Positions 1 to 8,839 of a DNA stretch of 42,039 bases are shown here, in pieces. The stretch's first letter is position 1. Each line of letters begins with the position of its first letter. The stretch is from contig JACREU010000093.1 of assembly GCA_016212705.1 (NCBI GenBank), forward strand, positions 1 through 42,039, in the 5' to 3' direction. Made by a program: the position numbers and the translations under genes. The stretch comes from Deltaproteobacteria bacterium (GTDB lineage: Bacteria > Desulfobacterota > GWC2-55-46). Under the pieces are notes generated by a model. The model was not told the origin of the DNA. It made no database searches and worked only from the letters and a program-made list of their open reading frames with translations.

Positions 1-90
1 CTGCCTGCCGCCCGCGCCTGCCGGCCCCGGTCTTTTGCCCGTTGCACCGGGCCAGTTGCAAAACGCGGCTTTTCATATATGCTTTATACA

Positions 91-164
91 TGGAGCGGGT
101 GATGGGAATCGAACCCACGCATCCAGCTTGGAAGGCTGGAGTTCTACCATTGAACTACACCCGC
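91..164 (-). tRNA. tRNA-Gly (anticodon TCC)
   Basis: On the minus strand the sequence folds as a complete cloverleaf. Acceptor GCGGGTG pairs with CACCCGC, the anticodon stem is CCAGC/GCTGG with loop CTTCCAA, so the anticodon is TCC (Gly), and the T-arm contains GGTTCGA. The CCA end is encoded (91-93). It is the last tRNA visible in the Thr-Tyr-Gly operon; such clusters normally run into tuf, which would lie left of this window (inference). Confidence 0.97.
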
Positions 165-213
165 AAAAACAAAACCGGAGGCGGCATCAAATCCGCTCAT
201 TATATTCTAAAGA

Positions 214-234
214 TGGTGGAGAGGGGAGGATTCG
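214..234 (-). repeat. Partial copy of the tRNA-Tyr 3' end
   Basis: This 21-bp stretch is identical to positions 364-384, the T-arm, acceptor and CCA end of the adjacent tRNA-Tyr gene. The match stops inside the T-loop, and no 5' tRNA half is found beyond it. It is therefore not a functional tRNA. It is either a scar of unequal recombination in the tRNA array or the leftover attachment core of an element that once used tRNA-Tyr. The two copies are direct repeats 150 bp apart. Confidence 0.8.
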
Positions 235-363
235 GTCTCTGTTCGTCGACCTCCTGTCTCCTCGCTCCGACCGGCCGCCCTCACTTCCGGCCGCATCCTG
301 CGGCCTGATCCGCCCAGGGTCGGCGTTCGGGCGGTTTCGAATCCATCTATTAATATAAAAATC

Positions 364-448
364 TGGTGGAGAGGGGAGGATTCGAACCTCCGAAGGCTGA
401 GCCAGCAGATTTACAGTCTGCCCCCTTTGGCCGCTCGGGAACCTCTCC
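364..448 (-). tRNA. tRNA-Tyr (anticodon GTA)
   Basis: This is a class II tRNA with a long variable arm. Acceptor GGAGAGG pairs with CCTCTCC, the anticodon stem is GCAGA/TCTGC with loop CTGTAAA, giving anticodon GTA (Tyr), and the T-arm contains GGTTCGAATCC. CCA is encoded at 364-366. It is the middle gene of the Thr-Tyr-Gly cluster. Its 3' end is duplicated at 214-234. Confidence 0.97.
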
Positions 449-689
449 GTGCACAAACCAAAACAAAAAAATTCCCGCCCCTTATCTATCCGCCTCTTCG
501 AGGGGGTAAAAGGGATTCGTATAAAATTCCTTGTAGCGCCTACGGATTAAGCTGTTACAGGCACAACGAAACAGGTCTCGCGGCAAATTCCGGCGCCGCC
601 TCTATAAACACACGGGAGAGAGGCCCTAAACCACCTTCGCCCCATTACCAACACCCATCTCGCCCCTGCCCCGGCGCCTGACGAGACAC

Positions 690-764
690 TGGAGCTGGCG
701 ATGGGATTCGAACCCGCAACCTGCTGATTACAAATCAGCTGCTCTACCATTGAGCTACGCCAGC
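690..764 (-). tRNA. tRNA-Thr (anticodon TGT)
   Basis: Acceptor GCTGGCG pairs with CGCCAGC, the anticodon stem is GCTGA/TCAGC with loop TTTGTAA, so the anticodon is TGT (Thr), and the T-arm contains GGTTCGAATCC. CCA is encoded at 690-692. It is the promoter-proximal gene of the tRNA operon. The 241 bases between it and tRNA-Tyr (449-689) show no convincing gene. Confidence 0.97.
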
Positions 765-839
765 GAAAAATCTGCGGAAATCCCAAAAACAAAAAATGGC
801 AGACTCCACCGCCCTCTGACGGTAGGAACTGAATTGTAA

Positions 840-868
840 TATATAAAACACGGGCGCTATTTTGTCAA
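840..868 (-). promoter_or_regulatory. Sigma-70 promoter of the tRNA operon
   Basis: On the minus strand TTGACA (863-868) is followed by a 17-base spacer and TATATA (840-845), about 75 bases before tRNA-Thr. This is close to the sigma-70 consensus and is the only good promoter upstream of the tRNA cluster. Confidence 0.8.
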
Positions 869-985
869 GGCTTTTTTTAAGGCAATTTTAAGGCAAGAGG
901 AAGAGAGATATCTGGAAAAATTACGAAAATTCGGTCCGGCCAGACATAGCTGGACACGGCAGACGGCCGATCTCCTTACTTTTTC

Positions 986-1066
986 CAGGCCGCAGGGCTT
1001 ATAGCTCCCCGGCCTGTAACACGCTTATCCAGCGCACCCGGCCACCCGGCCTTTTCCGGGTGCGCT
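986..1066. other. Two hairpins in the gap beyond prfB
   Basis: The 338-base gap 765-1102 holds the tRNA promoter and two strong inverted repeats. One pairs 1031-1041 with 1056-1066 (11 bp, perfect). The other pairs 986-992 with 1010-1016 and has a possible inner GGG/CCC extension. Neither is followed by a T-run on either strand. They may protect the prfB mRNA 3' end or help termination, but they are not classic intrinsic terminators. No small gene is supported here. Confidence 0.45.
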
Positions 1067-1102
1067 CATTATGCCGGAATTTCGCCCGACTTGCCAACCC
1101 TT

Positions 1103-2210
1103 TTATTTCCTGCCCTGCTTGGCGCTCAAAAGGAAGCCTTCAATGAAGGCGTCGATGTCGCCGTCCAAAACCGCGTCGACGTTCCCCATCTCGATGCCGG
1201 TCCTGTGGTCCTTTGCGAGCCTGTACGGCTGGAGGACATATGAGCGGATCTGGCTCCCCCAGGCGATATCGCGTTTCTCATTATGGTAGACCTGCATCTT
1301 CTCCTCCTGCTCCTTGAGCTTTAGCTCATAGAGCCTTGCGCGGAGGAACTTCATGGCCATCGCCTTGTTTTTGTGCTGGCTTCTCTCGTTCTGGCACCCG
1401 ACGACTATGCCGGTCGGCATGTGCGTTATGCGTATCGCGGACTCCGTCTTGTTTACGTGCTGGCCGCCCGCGCTCGATGACCTGAAGGTGTCGATCTTCA
1501 AGTCCGCCTCGTCTATCTCGACCTCTATGGTATCGTCTATCTCGGGGTATACGAATACGGAGGCAAAAGAAGTATGCCTCCTCTTGTTCGCGTCAAAGGG
1601 GGATATGCGCACAAGCCTGTGGACGCCCATCTCGGCCTTCAGGTACCCGTAGGCGAACTCTCCCGTAACCGTAAAGGTCACGCTTTTGAGCCCCGCTTCC
1701 TCTCCGGGGAGGAAGTCCGCGGTCTCGGTCGCGTATCCCTTGCGCTCGGCCCACCGGAGGTACATGCGGAGCAGTATGGACGCCCAGTCCTGCGCCTCCG
1801 TGCCCCCGGCGCCGGGGTGGATGGAGACTATGGCGTTCAAGCGGTCGTTCTCGCCTCCGAGCATCCTCTGGACTTCAGCCGACCTTATCGCCTCTTTCGC
1901 CTCATTGAGCTTGCCTTCGGCCTCTTTGGCCGAGGCTGAGTCATGCGCCTCCTCGGCAAGCTCAAGGTGTATCTCCGCCTCTTCTATAAGCCCCAGTATC
2001 TTCTCAACACCTTCGAGCGACGAGGATAGTTCGGCCTTTCTCTTCAGGAGCTTCTGCGCCTCAGCCTGGTCGGCCCAGAGCTCCGGGCGGGAGGTCTTCT
2101 CCTCTATTTCGTTCAGTTCCTTCTGCTTGGCATCCTGGTCAAAGAAAACTCCGTAGGTCGTCGAACTTCCCCTTGACCGTGCCGAGCGATTCCTTTATCT
2201 CTTCAAACAT
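1103..2210 (-). CDS. prfB: Peptide chain release factor 2 (programmed +1 frameshift)
   Basis: RF2 recognises UGA and UAA stop codons and triggers peptide release on the ribosome. Translation from ATG at 2210 meets an in-frame TGA (2139-2141) at codon 24. A +1 shift at CTT-TGA-C joins the two parts into a protein of 368 residues, the usual RF2 length. The anticodon-like SPF tripeptide is at about residues 203-205 and the catalytic GGQ at about 248-250, both where expected. The start lies immediately after the lnt stop (TAA-ATG), with GGAGG just upstream inside lnt, so the two are probably co-transcribed and coupled. The shadow start at 1864 would miss the whole N-terminal helical domain. Confidence 0.97.
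2139..2152 (-). promoter_or_regulatory. RF2 autoregulatory +1 frameshift site
   Basis: On the minus strand, an internal Shine-Dalgarno-like GGAG (2149-2152) stands four bases before CTT, followed by TGA and C. This matches the known RF2 recoding site, where low RF2 lets the ribosome pause at UGA and slip forward by one base. The internal Shine-Dalgarno is weaker than the AGGGGG of E. coli. Confidence 0.93.
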
Positions 2211-3749
2211 TTATTTCCTCCGTGTAGTTGCGGCCGATATTATAAATAGCGCCGCCATGCCGAGACAGCCGAAAGCGAAGACGTCCCCGCGCTCGGTATA
2301 GAACGTCGGCGAACCCCTTTTAAGCCCTATTGTGTCTACTATTATGTCCCTCTTGAAAAGCCCGGTCTTCTGCCTGACCCTGCCGACCGGGTCTATTACG
2401 CCGCTTATCCCGGTATTCGCCGAGCGGAGCACGAAGACCTTGTTCTCGACCGCCCGGAAAATCGACATCTGGAAGTGCTGGTACGGGGCCGAGGTCGTCC
2501 CGAACCACGCGTCGTTTGTGATGTTCACGAGCACCGTCGCGCCGTTCCTGACAAAGCCCGCTGAAAGCTCCGGGAAGATCGACTCGAAACAGACGAGCGT
2601 GCCGATAGAGCCCCCCTCGAAGTCTATAGGTACTGGGCCCGGCCCAACGGAGAAATCCCCAATGCCGACCGTAAGTTTTTTTACGAACGGCAGGAACTTC
2701 TTCAACGGCACGTACTCGCCGAAGGGGACGAGGTGCACCTTGTCGTACTTGCCTATGGACTCGCCCTTGGGCGAAAGGAGAAACGCGCTGTTGAAGTAAT
2801 CGATCCTGTCCGTGGCCGGATTATATGAGTAAGAGGGACTGCCGGTCAATATGAAACTCCCGGTCTCCCTCGTTATATCCCCTATGAGCCCGTCCCTGAT
2901 CTTGTCAGGCTCGAAGTAGAACGGTATCGCGGCCTCGGGCCATACGATGAGGCTGGCGCCCATCTTCCCGGCGCTTAAGCTTAATGCCCTGTATATGTCG
3001 AGCGTCGCCCTCTGGTAAGAGGGGTCCCATTTGAGCGACTGGTCGATCGACCCCTGGGCTATGCCGACCCTCATGGTGTTCCAGAGGCGGGTCTCATTAT
3101 CGACCTGCCTTACTCGCATAACGCCGTAGGATACGACGGAGACGAGGAGGGCGAGCGCTATTGCCGACTCCTTAAGCGGGAGCGAGCGCGTCTTTTTAAA
3201 GAGGTATTCGATATTATAAAAAACAGCCACGTTCACGATGAGGACGAGAAACGATACGCCCCAGACGCCGGTCGTGTCCGCTATCTGAACGACCGGTATG
3301 TACGACGCCTGCGTATAGCCGGTAAGGACCCAGGGTAGCCCGGTAAAGATGTAACCCCTCCCGTATTCGAGCGCGACCCACAGGGCCGGCAGCGCTATGA
3401 GCCTCAAGACCTTGTCCTGCCTGACCGTCGAAGAAAATACGAGGCCGAAGACGGCCGGGTAGACCGAGAGGTATACGACGAGCAGGAGCATGACGAGGGC
3501 GCTTGTCGTGTACGGCACCCCGCCGTAGTAGTACATGGAATGTATTACCCAGTAGACGGTGCCCAGAAAGAACGCGAGGCCGAAGACAAAGCCTGTCGCC
3601 AATCCCTTAAGTCTCCCGCCCTCCTTGTCGTCCAACGCATAAAGGAGCGGCACGTACCCGAACCACGCAAGCCAGCCCAGATCAAACGGCGGGAAGGCGA
3701 GCGCAAGGAGCGCGCCCGAGACTATCGCGAGTATTATCCGTTTTATCAT
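2211..3749 (-). CDS. lnt: Apolipoprotein N-acyltransferase
   Basis: Lnt adds the third acyl chain to the N-terminal cysteine of lipoproteins in the inner membrane. The 512-residue product has several N-terminal membrane helices (about residues 1-215) followed by a nitrilase-fold catalytic domain. The catalytic triad is visible: Glu272 in WPEAAIPF, Lys337 in GKYDKVHL and Cys387 in VCFESIFPE. The start at 3749 is favoured because its ATG overlaps the TGA of the upstream kinase/phosphatase gene (ATGA). The longer reading frame back to 4034 only runs over that gene. It is followed directly by prfB. Confidence 0.95.
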   Translation of the reverse strand: MIKRIILAIVSGALLALAFPPFDLGWLAWFGYVPLLYALDDKEGGRLKGLATGFVFGLAFFLGTVYWVIHSMYYYGGVPYTTSALVMLLLVVYLSVYPAVFGLVFSSTVRQDKVLRLIALPALWVALEYGRGYIFTGLPWVLTGYTQASYIPVVQIADTTGVWGVSFLVLIVNVAVFYNIEYLFKKTRSLPLKESAIALALLVSVVSYGVMRVRQVDNETRLWNTMRVGIAQGSIDQSLKWDPSYQRATLDIYRALSLSAGKMGASLIVWPEAAIPFYFEPDKIRDGLIGDITRETGSFILTGSPSYSYNPATDRIDYFNSAFLLSPKGESIGKYDKVHLVPFGEYVPLKKFLPFVKKLTVGIGDFSVGPGPVPIDFEGGSIGTLVCFESIFPELSAGFVRNGATVLVNITNDAWFGTTSAPYQHFQMSIFRAVENKVFVLRSANTGISGVIDPVGRVRQKTGLFKRDIIVDTIGLKRGSPTFYTERGDVFAFGCLGMAALFIISAATTRRK

Positions 3750-4477
3750 TTGAGGGTCGCGAAGAATATCCGGAAGACGAGGAGCGTCAGCCCGAAGCCC
3801 AAAAGCCCGCCTAAAAAGACCTCGAGCTTCGTGTGTATGCCGCCTATAAGCCTCGACTGGCAGACCATGACGGCCATTACGAAAGAGAATATCATGACGA
3901 GCGGGTCGAGCGTTAGTAGAGTTATCGAAGTAAAGAGAGAGAACGCCACGGCGGAATGCCCGCTCGGCATGCCGCCGTGTAGCGGGGTGCCCTTTCCGAG
4001 CCGGGCCTTGAGCGTAACGACGGCTATGAGGCAAAGGAGCAACGCGATAATCGCGATGTGGCCGGAAAACACCCGGGCCTCCCTCAAGACCAACCCGGCG
4101 GGCTCATAGATGTACTTCGTGAATATCATGTAGACCGTGATGACGACGCCTATGGAGGAGACCAGCACGGCCCCGGCTGAGACGTCCTTGGCGCGCTTGG
4201 CGAAGATATTGTACTTATCCTCCATGAGGTTCACGGACTCCTCTATCGCGGTGTTCATCATCTCGGCGAAGAGGAGTATGACTACCGAGAGCGAGAACAT
4301 CACGAACTCGGCTATGGGGAGCTCAAGGAAGAGGCTTAAGATGAGCGCGGAGGCGGCTATCACATAATGATACCTTATGTGCCTCTGGGTCTTGAAGGCG
4401 TATATGACGCCCTCTATCGCGTAGTTCAGCGACTCGAACCAGCTCTTCGGCTTTGGGACTTCTTTGCGCTCGTCCAT
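3746..4477 (-). CDS. DgkA-type lipid kinase fused to PAP2 phosphatase
   Basis: Residues 1-125 form a prokaryotic diacylglycerol/undecaprenol kinase domain with three membrane segments. Its signature EMMNTAIEE lies near 72-80 and KDVSAGAV near 97-104. Residues 130-243 form a PAP2-type phosphatase domain with a K-x6-TP segment, PSGH at 171-174 and SR-x5-H at about 208-215. The kinase makes lipid phosphate and PAP2 removes phosphate, so the fusion probably acts on undecaprenol/undecaprenyl (pyro)phosphate or diacylglycerol (inference). In the PAP2 KxxxxxxRP motif the Arg appears replaced by Thr, so activity of that half is less certain. It is coupled to lnt through an ATGA overlap. Confidence 0.88.
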   Translation of the reverse strand: MDERKEVPKPKSWFESLNYAIEGVIYAFKTQRHIRYHYVIAASALILSLFLELPIAEFVMFSLSVVILLFAEMMNTAIEESVNLMEDKYNIFAKRAKDVSAGAVLVSSIGVVITVYMIFTKYIYEPAGLVLREARVFSGHIAIIALLLCLIAVVTLKARLGKGTPLHGGMPSGHSAVAFSLFTSITLLTLDPLVMIFSFVMAVMVCQSRLIGGIHTKLEVFLGGLLGFGLTLLVFRIFFATLK

Positions 4478-4566
4478 TATGAAATTTTAAATGATTTCGT
4501 CAAGGTAAGCAAATTCAAAAATCGCGCGGGGTGAATTGCCCTGTATCCGTCAAAAAAATATTCCGA

Positions 4567-4995
4567 TCAAACCAGCTTCTTTTCCTTTAAAAAGGCCAAA
4601 ACCTCCTCCTCCTTCCCCCTCATCTCCTTCGCCTGCCTGCCGCCTGTCACATGGTCGTATCCGAGGAGGTGGAGAAGCCCGTGGACTAGGAGACGGCCTA
4701 ACTCTTCATCTACCGCGACCCTGAACTCTTTTGCCTGCGCCACTGTTTTCTCATAAGAGATGACAACGTCGCCGAGCATTTCCGTATCTTCCATCGGAAA
4801 ACTCAATACGTCCGTCGCCTTGTCGATCTTCCTGTATTGTTTGTTGAGCGCCCTTATCTCATCGTTCCCCGTAATAAGCACGGAGAGCTCTGAGTCACCG
4901 TATCCCAAGCCTCTTAAGGCGCTCTCTGACATCTTCCTTATCTTTGCCTTCACCCCTTTCGGCAGTTGTACCCTCGCCTCGACCAAGACTTTCAA
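4567..4995 (-). CDS. ybeY: Endoribonuclease YbeY (rRNA maturation)
   Basis: YbeY is a metal-dependent single-strand RNase involved in 16S rRNA 3' maturation and ribosome quality control. The 142-residue product has the family metal-binding motif HGLLHLLGYDH near the C-terminus and the TDVLSFP segment in the middle. The start is TTG at 4995, preceded six bases upstream by a strong AAGGAGG. This places the first 101 bases inside the upstream HD-hydrolase gene in another frame. The position directly downstream of phoH and the 7TM-HD gene is typical. Confidence 0.95.
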   Translation of the reverse strand: MKVLVEARVQLPKGVKAKIRKMSESALRGLGYGDSELSVLITGNDEIRALNKQYRKIDKATDVLSFPMEDTEMLGDVVISYEKTVAQAKEFRVAVDEELGRLLVHGLLHLLGYDHVTGGRQAKEMRGKEEEVLAFLKEKKLV

Positions 4996-6634
4996 TCCTT
5001 TCCTCCTTAACCATGTAGGCCGGCTCCGGGTAGTCTATCCTCTGGTGGTAGATACCGGCGAATACCCGGGTGAAGGACCTCGTTATCGAGTGGAGGTCCT
5101 TCAAGGTCAGCTCGCACTCGTCGAGCTGGCCGTCGGTGAATATCTTGTTCACTATCTTTTGCGTAAGCCACTGAATTTTATCGGGCGTGGGGTCGGGTAT
5201 CGTCTTCGAGGCCGCCTCTATCGCGTCGGCGAGCATCACGAGCCCTGCCTCCTTTGTCTGAGGCTTGGGGCCGGGGTACCTGTACTGCGCCTCGTCGATC
5301 TCGGCGTCCCCTGCCTCGGACTTGGCCTTCTGATAGAAATACGTGATGAGCGAGGTCCCGTGGTGCTCCCTTATGACGTCTATTATCTCGGCGCCGAGCC
5401 TCTCTTCTTCGGCGAGCTCAACGCCCTCTTTTATGTGATTGACGAGTATGAGCGCGCTCATCGAAGGCGCGAGCTTGTCGTGCCTGTTCTCCTCCGTTAT
5501 GTTCTCGATGAAATACGCTGGCATCTTGACCTTCCCGATGTCGTGGTAGTACGCGGCGACACGGGCAAGGAGCGGATTCGCGCTGATGGACGCCGCCGCG
5601 GCCTCTACCAGCGTGCCTATGACTATGGAGTGGTGGTACGTCCCGGGCGCCCTCATGGCGAGCTCTTTCAAGAGCGGGTGGTCCATGCGCGAGAGCTCAA
5701 GCAACTTTATGTTCGTCGTGTACTGGAAGGCGGATTCGAGCGCCGGGGCTATGCCAACGGCAAGGACGGAGGTCGCTATGCCGTTCAACACCCCCACTAC
5801 TATCATGCGGACCACGTCGCCCGTTACCGGCGCGGACCTCGACACCATGAGCGTAAGTATCACTGCCGCGTTCACCGCGCCGAGTATGAGCCCGGCCTTT
5901 ATGACGACCGAGCGGTGCGTGCAATGGCGCACCCCCATCGCGGCCACAACTCCGCCTATGAGCGTATAGGCCGCGGCGTCCAGGGACCCGCCCATGTAGA
6001 ACCCGGCGAGGACCGAGCTTACGGCCGCGAAAACGAGCGCCATCTCAGAGTTCAAAAGGAGCCTTATGAGCATCGGCCCCACGGCGACCGGGATTATGTA
6101 CTTGTATACGTCGGACGGGCCGGGCGACATCGTCTTCAAGACGAGAGAGACTGCGTCCGAGAGCCTGAGCATTATCAACACGCCGACGAGGACGAGAGAC
6201 ATAAGGAGCAGGTCCTTGGGGGCGGATGAAAACTTCCTGATGTTCCGCGTGGCGAACCAGACTGACGCGGAGATGAATATCGCGGTGAAAGCGAAGAAAC
6301 CGACGGCCGGGAGCCACCTGGACTTTTCTTTCAGGGCCGCGCTTATGAGCCCGACTTTGGCGAGGTCGCCTTCGGTTATGACCTGGCCGTCCCTTACGAC
6401 TATCTCGCCCTTCCTTATGCGTACGTCTCCGGCGTCTATCGCCACCGGGGATTTAATGTCGATAAGCGCCACGTCCCCTGGGGCGTACGAGTATCCAACG
6501 AACGAGAGGGAGGGAAAGAAGAGGACGGTTGAGAAGAAGCTTACGAAGGCGAGGAGGGCGAGCCTCTTGAAAATGGCGTGCATCCCGGCTTCCCTGCCGG
6601 AAAAAGAGAGCCATTCCGAGAGGCGCGCGCTCAT
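4895..6634 (-). CDS. 7TM-HD membrane phosphodiesterase, PgpH family
   Basis: Members of this family degrade cyclic di-AMP in the cytoplasm; the substrate here is inferred. The 579-residue protein has an N-terminal membrane anchor (about 20-45) and a short extracytoplasmic segment (about 46-105). A multi-helix membrane block follows (about 108-300), then a cytoplasmic HD domain with YHDIGK at about 363-368 and HHGTS further on. The extracytoplasmic part is much shorter than in Listeria PgpH. Its ATG follows the phoH stop by one base, with GGAGGAGG upstream. The last 34 residues, rich in Gly, Arg and Lys, overlap ybeY. Confidence 0.92.
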   Translation of the reverse strand: MSARLSEWLSFSGREAGMHAIFKRLALLAFVSFFSTVLFFPSLSFVGYSYAPGDVALIDIKSPVAIDAGDVRIRKGEIVVRDGQVITEGDLAKVGLISAALKEKSRWLPAVGFFAFTAIFISASVWFATRNIRKFSSAPKDLLLMSLVLVGVLIMLRLSDAVSLVLKTMSPGPSDVYKYIIPVAVGPMLIRLLLNSEMALVFAAVSSVLAGFYMGGSLDAAAYTLIGGVVAAMGVRHCTHRSVVIKAGLILGAVNAAVILTLMVSRSAPVTGDVVRMIVVGVLNGIATSVLAVGIAPALESAFQYTTNIKLLELSRMDHPLLKELAMRAPGTYHHSIVIGTLVEAAAASISANPLLARVAAYYHDIGKVKMPAYFIENITEENRHDKLAPSMSALILVNHIKEGVELAEEERLGAEIIDVIREHHGTSLITYFYQKAKSEAGDAEIDEAQYRYPGPKPQTKEAGLVMLADAIEAASKTIPDPTPDKIQWLTQKIVNKIFTDGQLDECELTLKDLHSITRSFTRVFAGIYHQRIDYPEPAYMVKEERIESLGRGEGTTAERGEGKDKEDVRERLKRLGIR

Positions 6635-6635
6635 T

Positions 6636-7655
6636 TCAAGCCTCCTCCAATATGGTCGCTTTTTTTCTGGACTCGGCCTTCTCGAACGCCTTTACGACCT
6701 TCTGGACGAGAGGGTGCCTGACCACATCCACCTCTGAGAATAAGACGAACTCGATGCCATCGACCCCCGCGAGTATCTTCTGGACCTCGACCAGCCCCGA
6801 GGGCTTGGCGAGCGGGAGGTCTATCTGCGTGATGTCGCCGGTTATGACGGCCTTTGAGCCGAAGCCCAGGCGCGTAAGAAACATCTTCATCTGCTCGGTC
6901 GTGGTGTTCTGCGCCTCGTCGAGTATCACGAACGAGTCGTTCAGCGTTCTCCCTCTCATGAAGGCGAGCGGCGCCACCTCTATCGCGCCCCTCTCGAGGT
7001 ACTTGTCGGCCCTTTCGTAGTCTATCATGTCGTGGAGGGCGTCGTAGAGCGGCCTGAGGTACGGGTCGACCTTGGCGGCAAGGTCTCCGGGGAGGAACCC
7101 GAGCTTCTCTCCGGCCTCCACCGCCGGGCGCGTGAGTATTATCCTCTCAACGGCCTTTGAAGTGAGAGCCGCAACAGCCATGGCCATCGCGAGATAGGTC
7201 TTTCCCGTCCCGGCCGGGCCTATGCCGAAGACTACGTCGTGCCTCCGGATGGCGTCCACGTATCTCTTCTGGGCGACACTCTTCGGGGCTATTACCTTTT
7301 TCCTGTATGAGGTATAGACGGCGTCCATGAAGACGTCGGCGACGCGGACTGAAGGGTCGGCGGATACCATGCGGATGGCGTATTCGAGGTCGTGCTGGTA
7401 GAGGGGATAGCCCTTTTCAATGAGGCCGTAGAGCTCGAGCAGGGTCCTTTCCGCGAGATCGACATTCCCGCCCTCTCCGGATATGGTCACAAGAGAGCCC
7501 CTGGTGTGGAGCTCGATCCCGAGCTTTTTCTCAATTCTCCTTAAGTTCTCGCCGCCCTCTCCGAAAAGCCGAAGGGCAATTGCGTTGTCCTCAAGGTTTA
7601 CCTGTTTCTTTTTCTTACCGTTACTGTTCAAATCCGGTTTTACCTTGTTTGCCAT
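6636..7655 (-). CDS. phoH: PhoH family ATPase/RNA helicase-like protein
   Basis: The 339-residue product has an N-terminal KH-like region (about 20-85) and a P-loop ATPase domain. Walker A GPAGTGKT is at 146-153 and Walker [11 protein letters not shown] at 241-250. The charged Lys-rich start (residues 4-20) is typical of the long PhoH form. It is the first gene of the phoH-HD-ybeY-dgk-lnt-prfB operon and has a clear promoter upstream. The function is RNA metabolism or stress-linked ribosome biogenesis, inferred from its partnership with ybeY. Confidence 0.93.
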   Translation of the reverse strand: MANKVKPDLNSNGKKKKQVNLEDNAIALRLFGEGGENLRRIEKKLGIELHTRGSLVTISGEGGNVDLAERTLLELYGLIEKGYPLYQHDLEYAIRMVSADPSVRVADVFMDAVYTSYRKKVIAPKSVAQKRYVDAIRRHDVVFGIGPAGTGKTYLAMAMAVAALTSKAVERIILTRPAVEAGEKLGFLPGDLAAKVDPYLRPLYDALHDMIDYERADKYLERGAIEVAPLAFMRGRTLNDSFVILDEAQNTTTEQMKMFLTRLGFGSKAVITGDITQIDLPLAKPSGLVEVQKILAGVDGIEFVLFSEVDVVRHPLVQKVVKAFEKAESRKKATILEEA

Positions 7656-7740
7656 GGGATCAGTTCGGAGCTTTCAGGCAAACCCTTGACTGTTTTTTTA
7701 AAATTGTTTTTTGAGGTAGCCCTTATAATGCCACTCTAAA

Positions 7741-7769
7741 ATATTACCATATTTCAGGGGGTTTTTCAA
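7741..7769 (-). promoter_or_regulatory. Sigma-70 promoter of the phoH operon
   Basis: TTGAAA (7764-7769), a 17-base spacer and TAATAT (7741-7746) lie on the minus strand, leaving a leader of about 80 bases before phoH. No other credible promoter was seen between lpxC and phoH. Confidence 0.75.
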
Positions 7770-7877
7770 TTTATGGCACTTCGCCTACCCCGCCGCAACC
7801 ATCCAAACGCCCCGCCCCCTGACAATCCCGCCAAGTAAAACTCCGTCAACAGGAGTATGGTGATGGATAGGCCAAAT

Positions 7878-7901
7878 AAAAAAAGCCCCTGAATAGGGGC
7901 T
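7878..7901 (-). terminator. Intrinsic terminator of lpxC
   Basis: Minus-strand hairpin AGCCCCT-ATTC-AGGGGCT is followed directly by seven T residues (7878-7884). It lies 24 bases after the lpxC stop codon, so lpxC is cut off from the phoH operon. The bases between it and the phoH promoter hold nothing recognisable. Confidence 0.93.
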
Positions 7902-7924
7902 GTGATTCAAATATCAGCGGTGCC

Positions 7925-8839
7925 TCAGACGGTCGCCATCTTCTCGACAAGGGGACAGTGCGCCTCCGCAGGCTCGTCTTTCGACGGGGCCTCAGTGAGG
8001 ACCCAGTTCTCGGGCCACTTGAGTATCTCCTGGACGAGCTTGAAGTTGAGGGCGTGCCCGGACCTGTGGGCCTTCAACTGGCCTATCACAGTAAAACCGA
8101 GGAGGGAGATGTCGCCCATAAGGTCCAATACCTTGTGCCTTACAAACTCGTCCGGGTATCTTAAGCCCTCTTCGTTCAGTATTTCGTTGTCTCCAATGAC
8201 TATGGCGTTATCGAGGGAGCCGCCCTTGGCAAGCCCGTTTTTCTTGAGCATCTCGTAGTCGCTCAAAAACCCGAAGGTCCTGGCCCTGCCGACGCCGTCC
8301 CTGAAGACGTCCCCGGAAAAAAGCCCTGAGAACGACTGCTTGGTGATGAACGGATGGGCGAAGTCTATCGAGTAATCTACCGTGAACTCGTCGTCCTCTG
8401 AAGGGGCTATCTCGACAAACTTGTCGCGGTCGGCTACCCTTATCGGCTCTTTTATGACAAGATACTTTTTAGGCGCTGAAAGGTCTTTGAGGCCCGAAGA
8501 CTCTATCATCGAGATGAACTCAGAGGCCGAGCCGTCCATTATCGGCACCTCGGGGCCGTCGAGCTCTACCCGGGCGTTATCTACCCCAAGCCCGTAAAAC
8601 GCGGCAAGGAGGTGCTCGACGGTCGATACCGTTAGGCCCTTCCTGCCGAGCGTCGTCGCGTAGCTCGTTGCCACGACGTTCTCTGCCGTGGCCCTTATGA
8701 TAGGGGATGAAGGGACGTCCGTCCTTAAGAATACTATCCCGGTATCCTCGTTCGCGGGCAGTATCCTCACCCTTATCTCGTGGCCGGTGTGGAGGCCTAT
8801 GCCGGAGAACTCTATCTTGTTTTTTATCGTCTTCTGCAT
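7925..8839 (-). CDS. lpxC: UDP-3-O-acyl-N-acetylglucosamine deacetylase
   Basis: LpxC is the zinc enzyme of the first committed step of lipid A synthesis in the cytoplasm. From ATG at 8839 the product is 304 residues. The zinc ligands are visible as His76 in STVEHLLAA, His235 and Asp239 in HKVLDLMGD, and the catalytic His262 lies in HRSGHALN. This start gives the MQKTIKNKIEFSGIGLHTG beginning that matches the family. ATGs at 8854 and 8884 are in frame and cannot be excluded, since no start has a strong Shine-Dalgarno. It appears monocistronic. Confidence 0.95.
   Translation of the reverse strand: MQKTIKNKIEFSGIGLHTGHEIRVRILPANEDTGIVFLRTDVPSSPIIRATAENVVATSYATTLGRKGLTVSTVEHLLAAFYGLGVDNARVELDGPEVPIMDGSASEFISMIESSGLKDLSAPKKYLVIKEPIRVADRDKFVEIAPSEDDEFTVDYSIDFAHPFITKQSFSGLFSGDVFRDGVGRARTFGFLSDYEMLKKNGLAKGGSLDNAIVIGDNEILNEEGLRYPDEFVRHKVLDLMGDISLLGFTVIGQLKAHRSGHALNFKLVQEILKWPENWVLTEAPSKDEPAEAHCPLVEKMATV

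Noticed and set aside
3750-4034. Longer N-terminus for lnt
   Set aside because: It runs over the kinase/PAP2 gene; the ATGA junction at 3749 is the natural start and begins with a membrane helix.
4760-6229. 489-codon open frame on the plus strand
   Set aside because: It is antisense to the 7TM-HD gene, with low-complexity His/Arg/Gly-rich product and no family features. Codon bias of the real gene keeps the opposite strand open.
7708-7737. Plus-strand promoter TTGACT...TATAAT near phoH
   Set aside because: Spacing is far too long for a sigma-70 promoter and no plus-strand gene follows; the minus-strand promoter at 7741-7769 explains the region.
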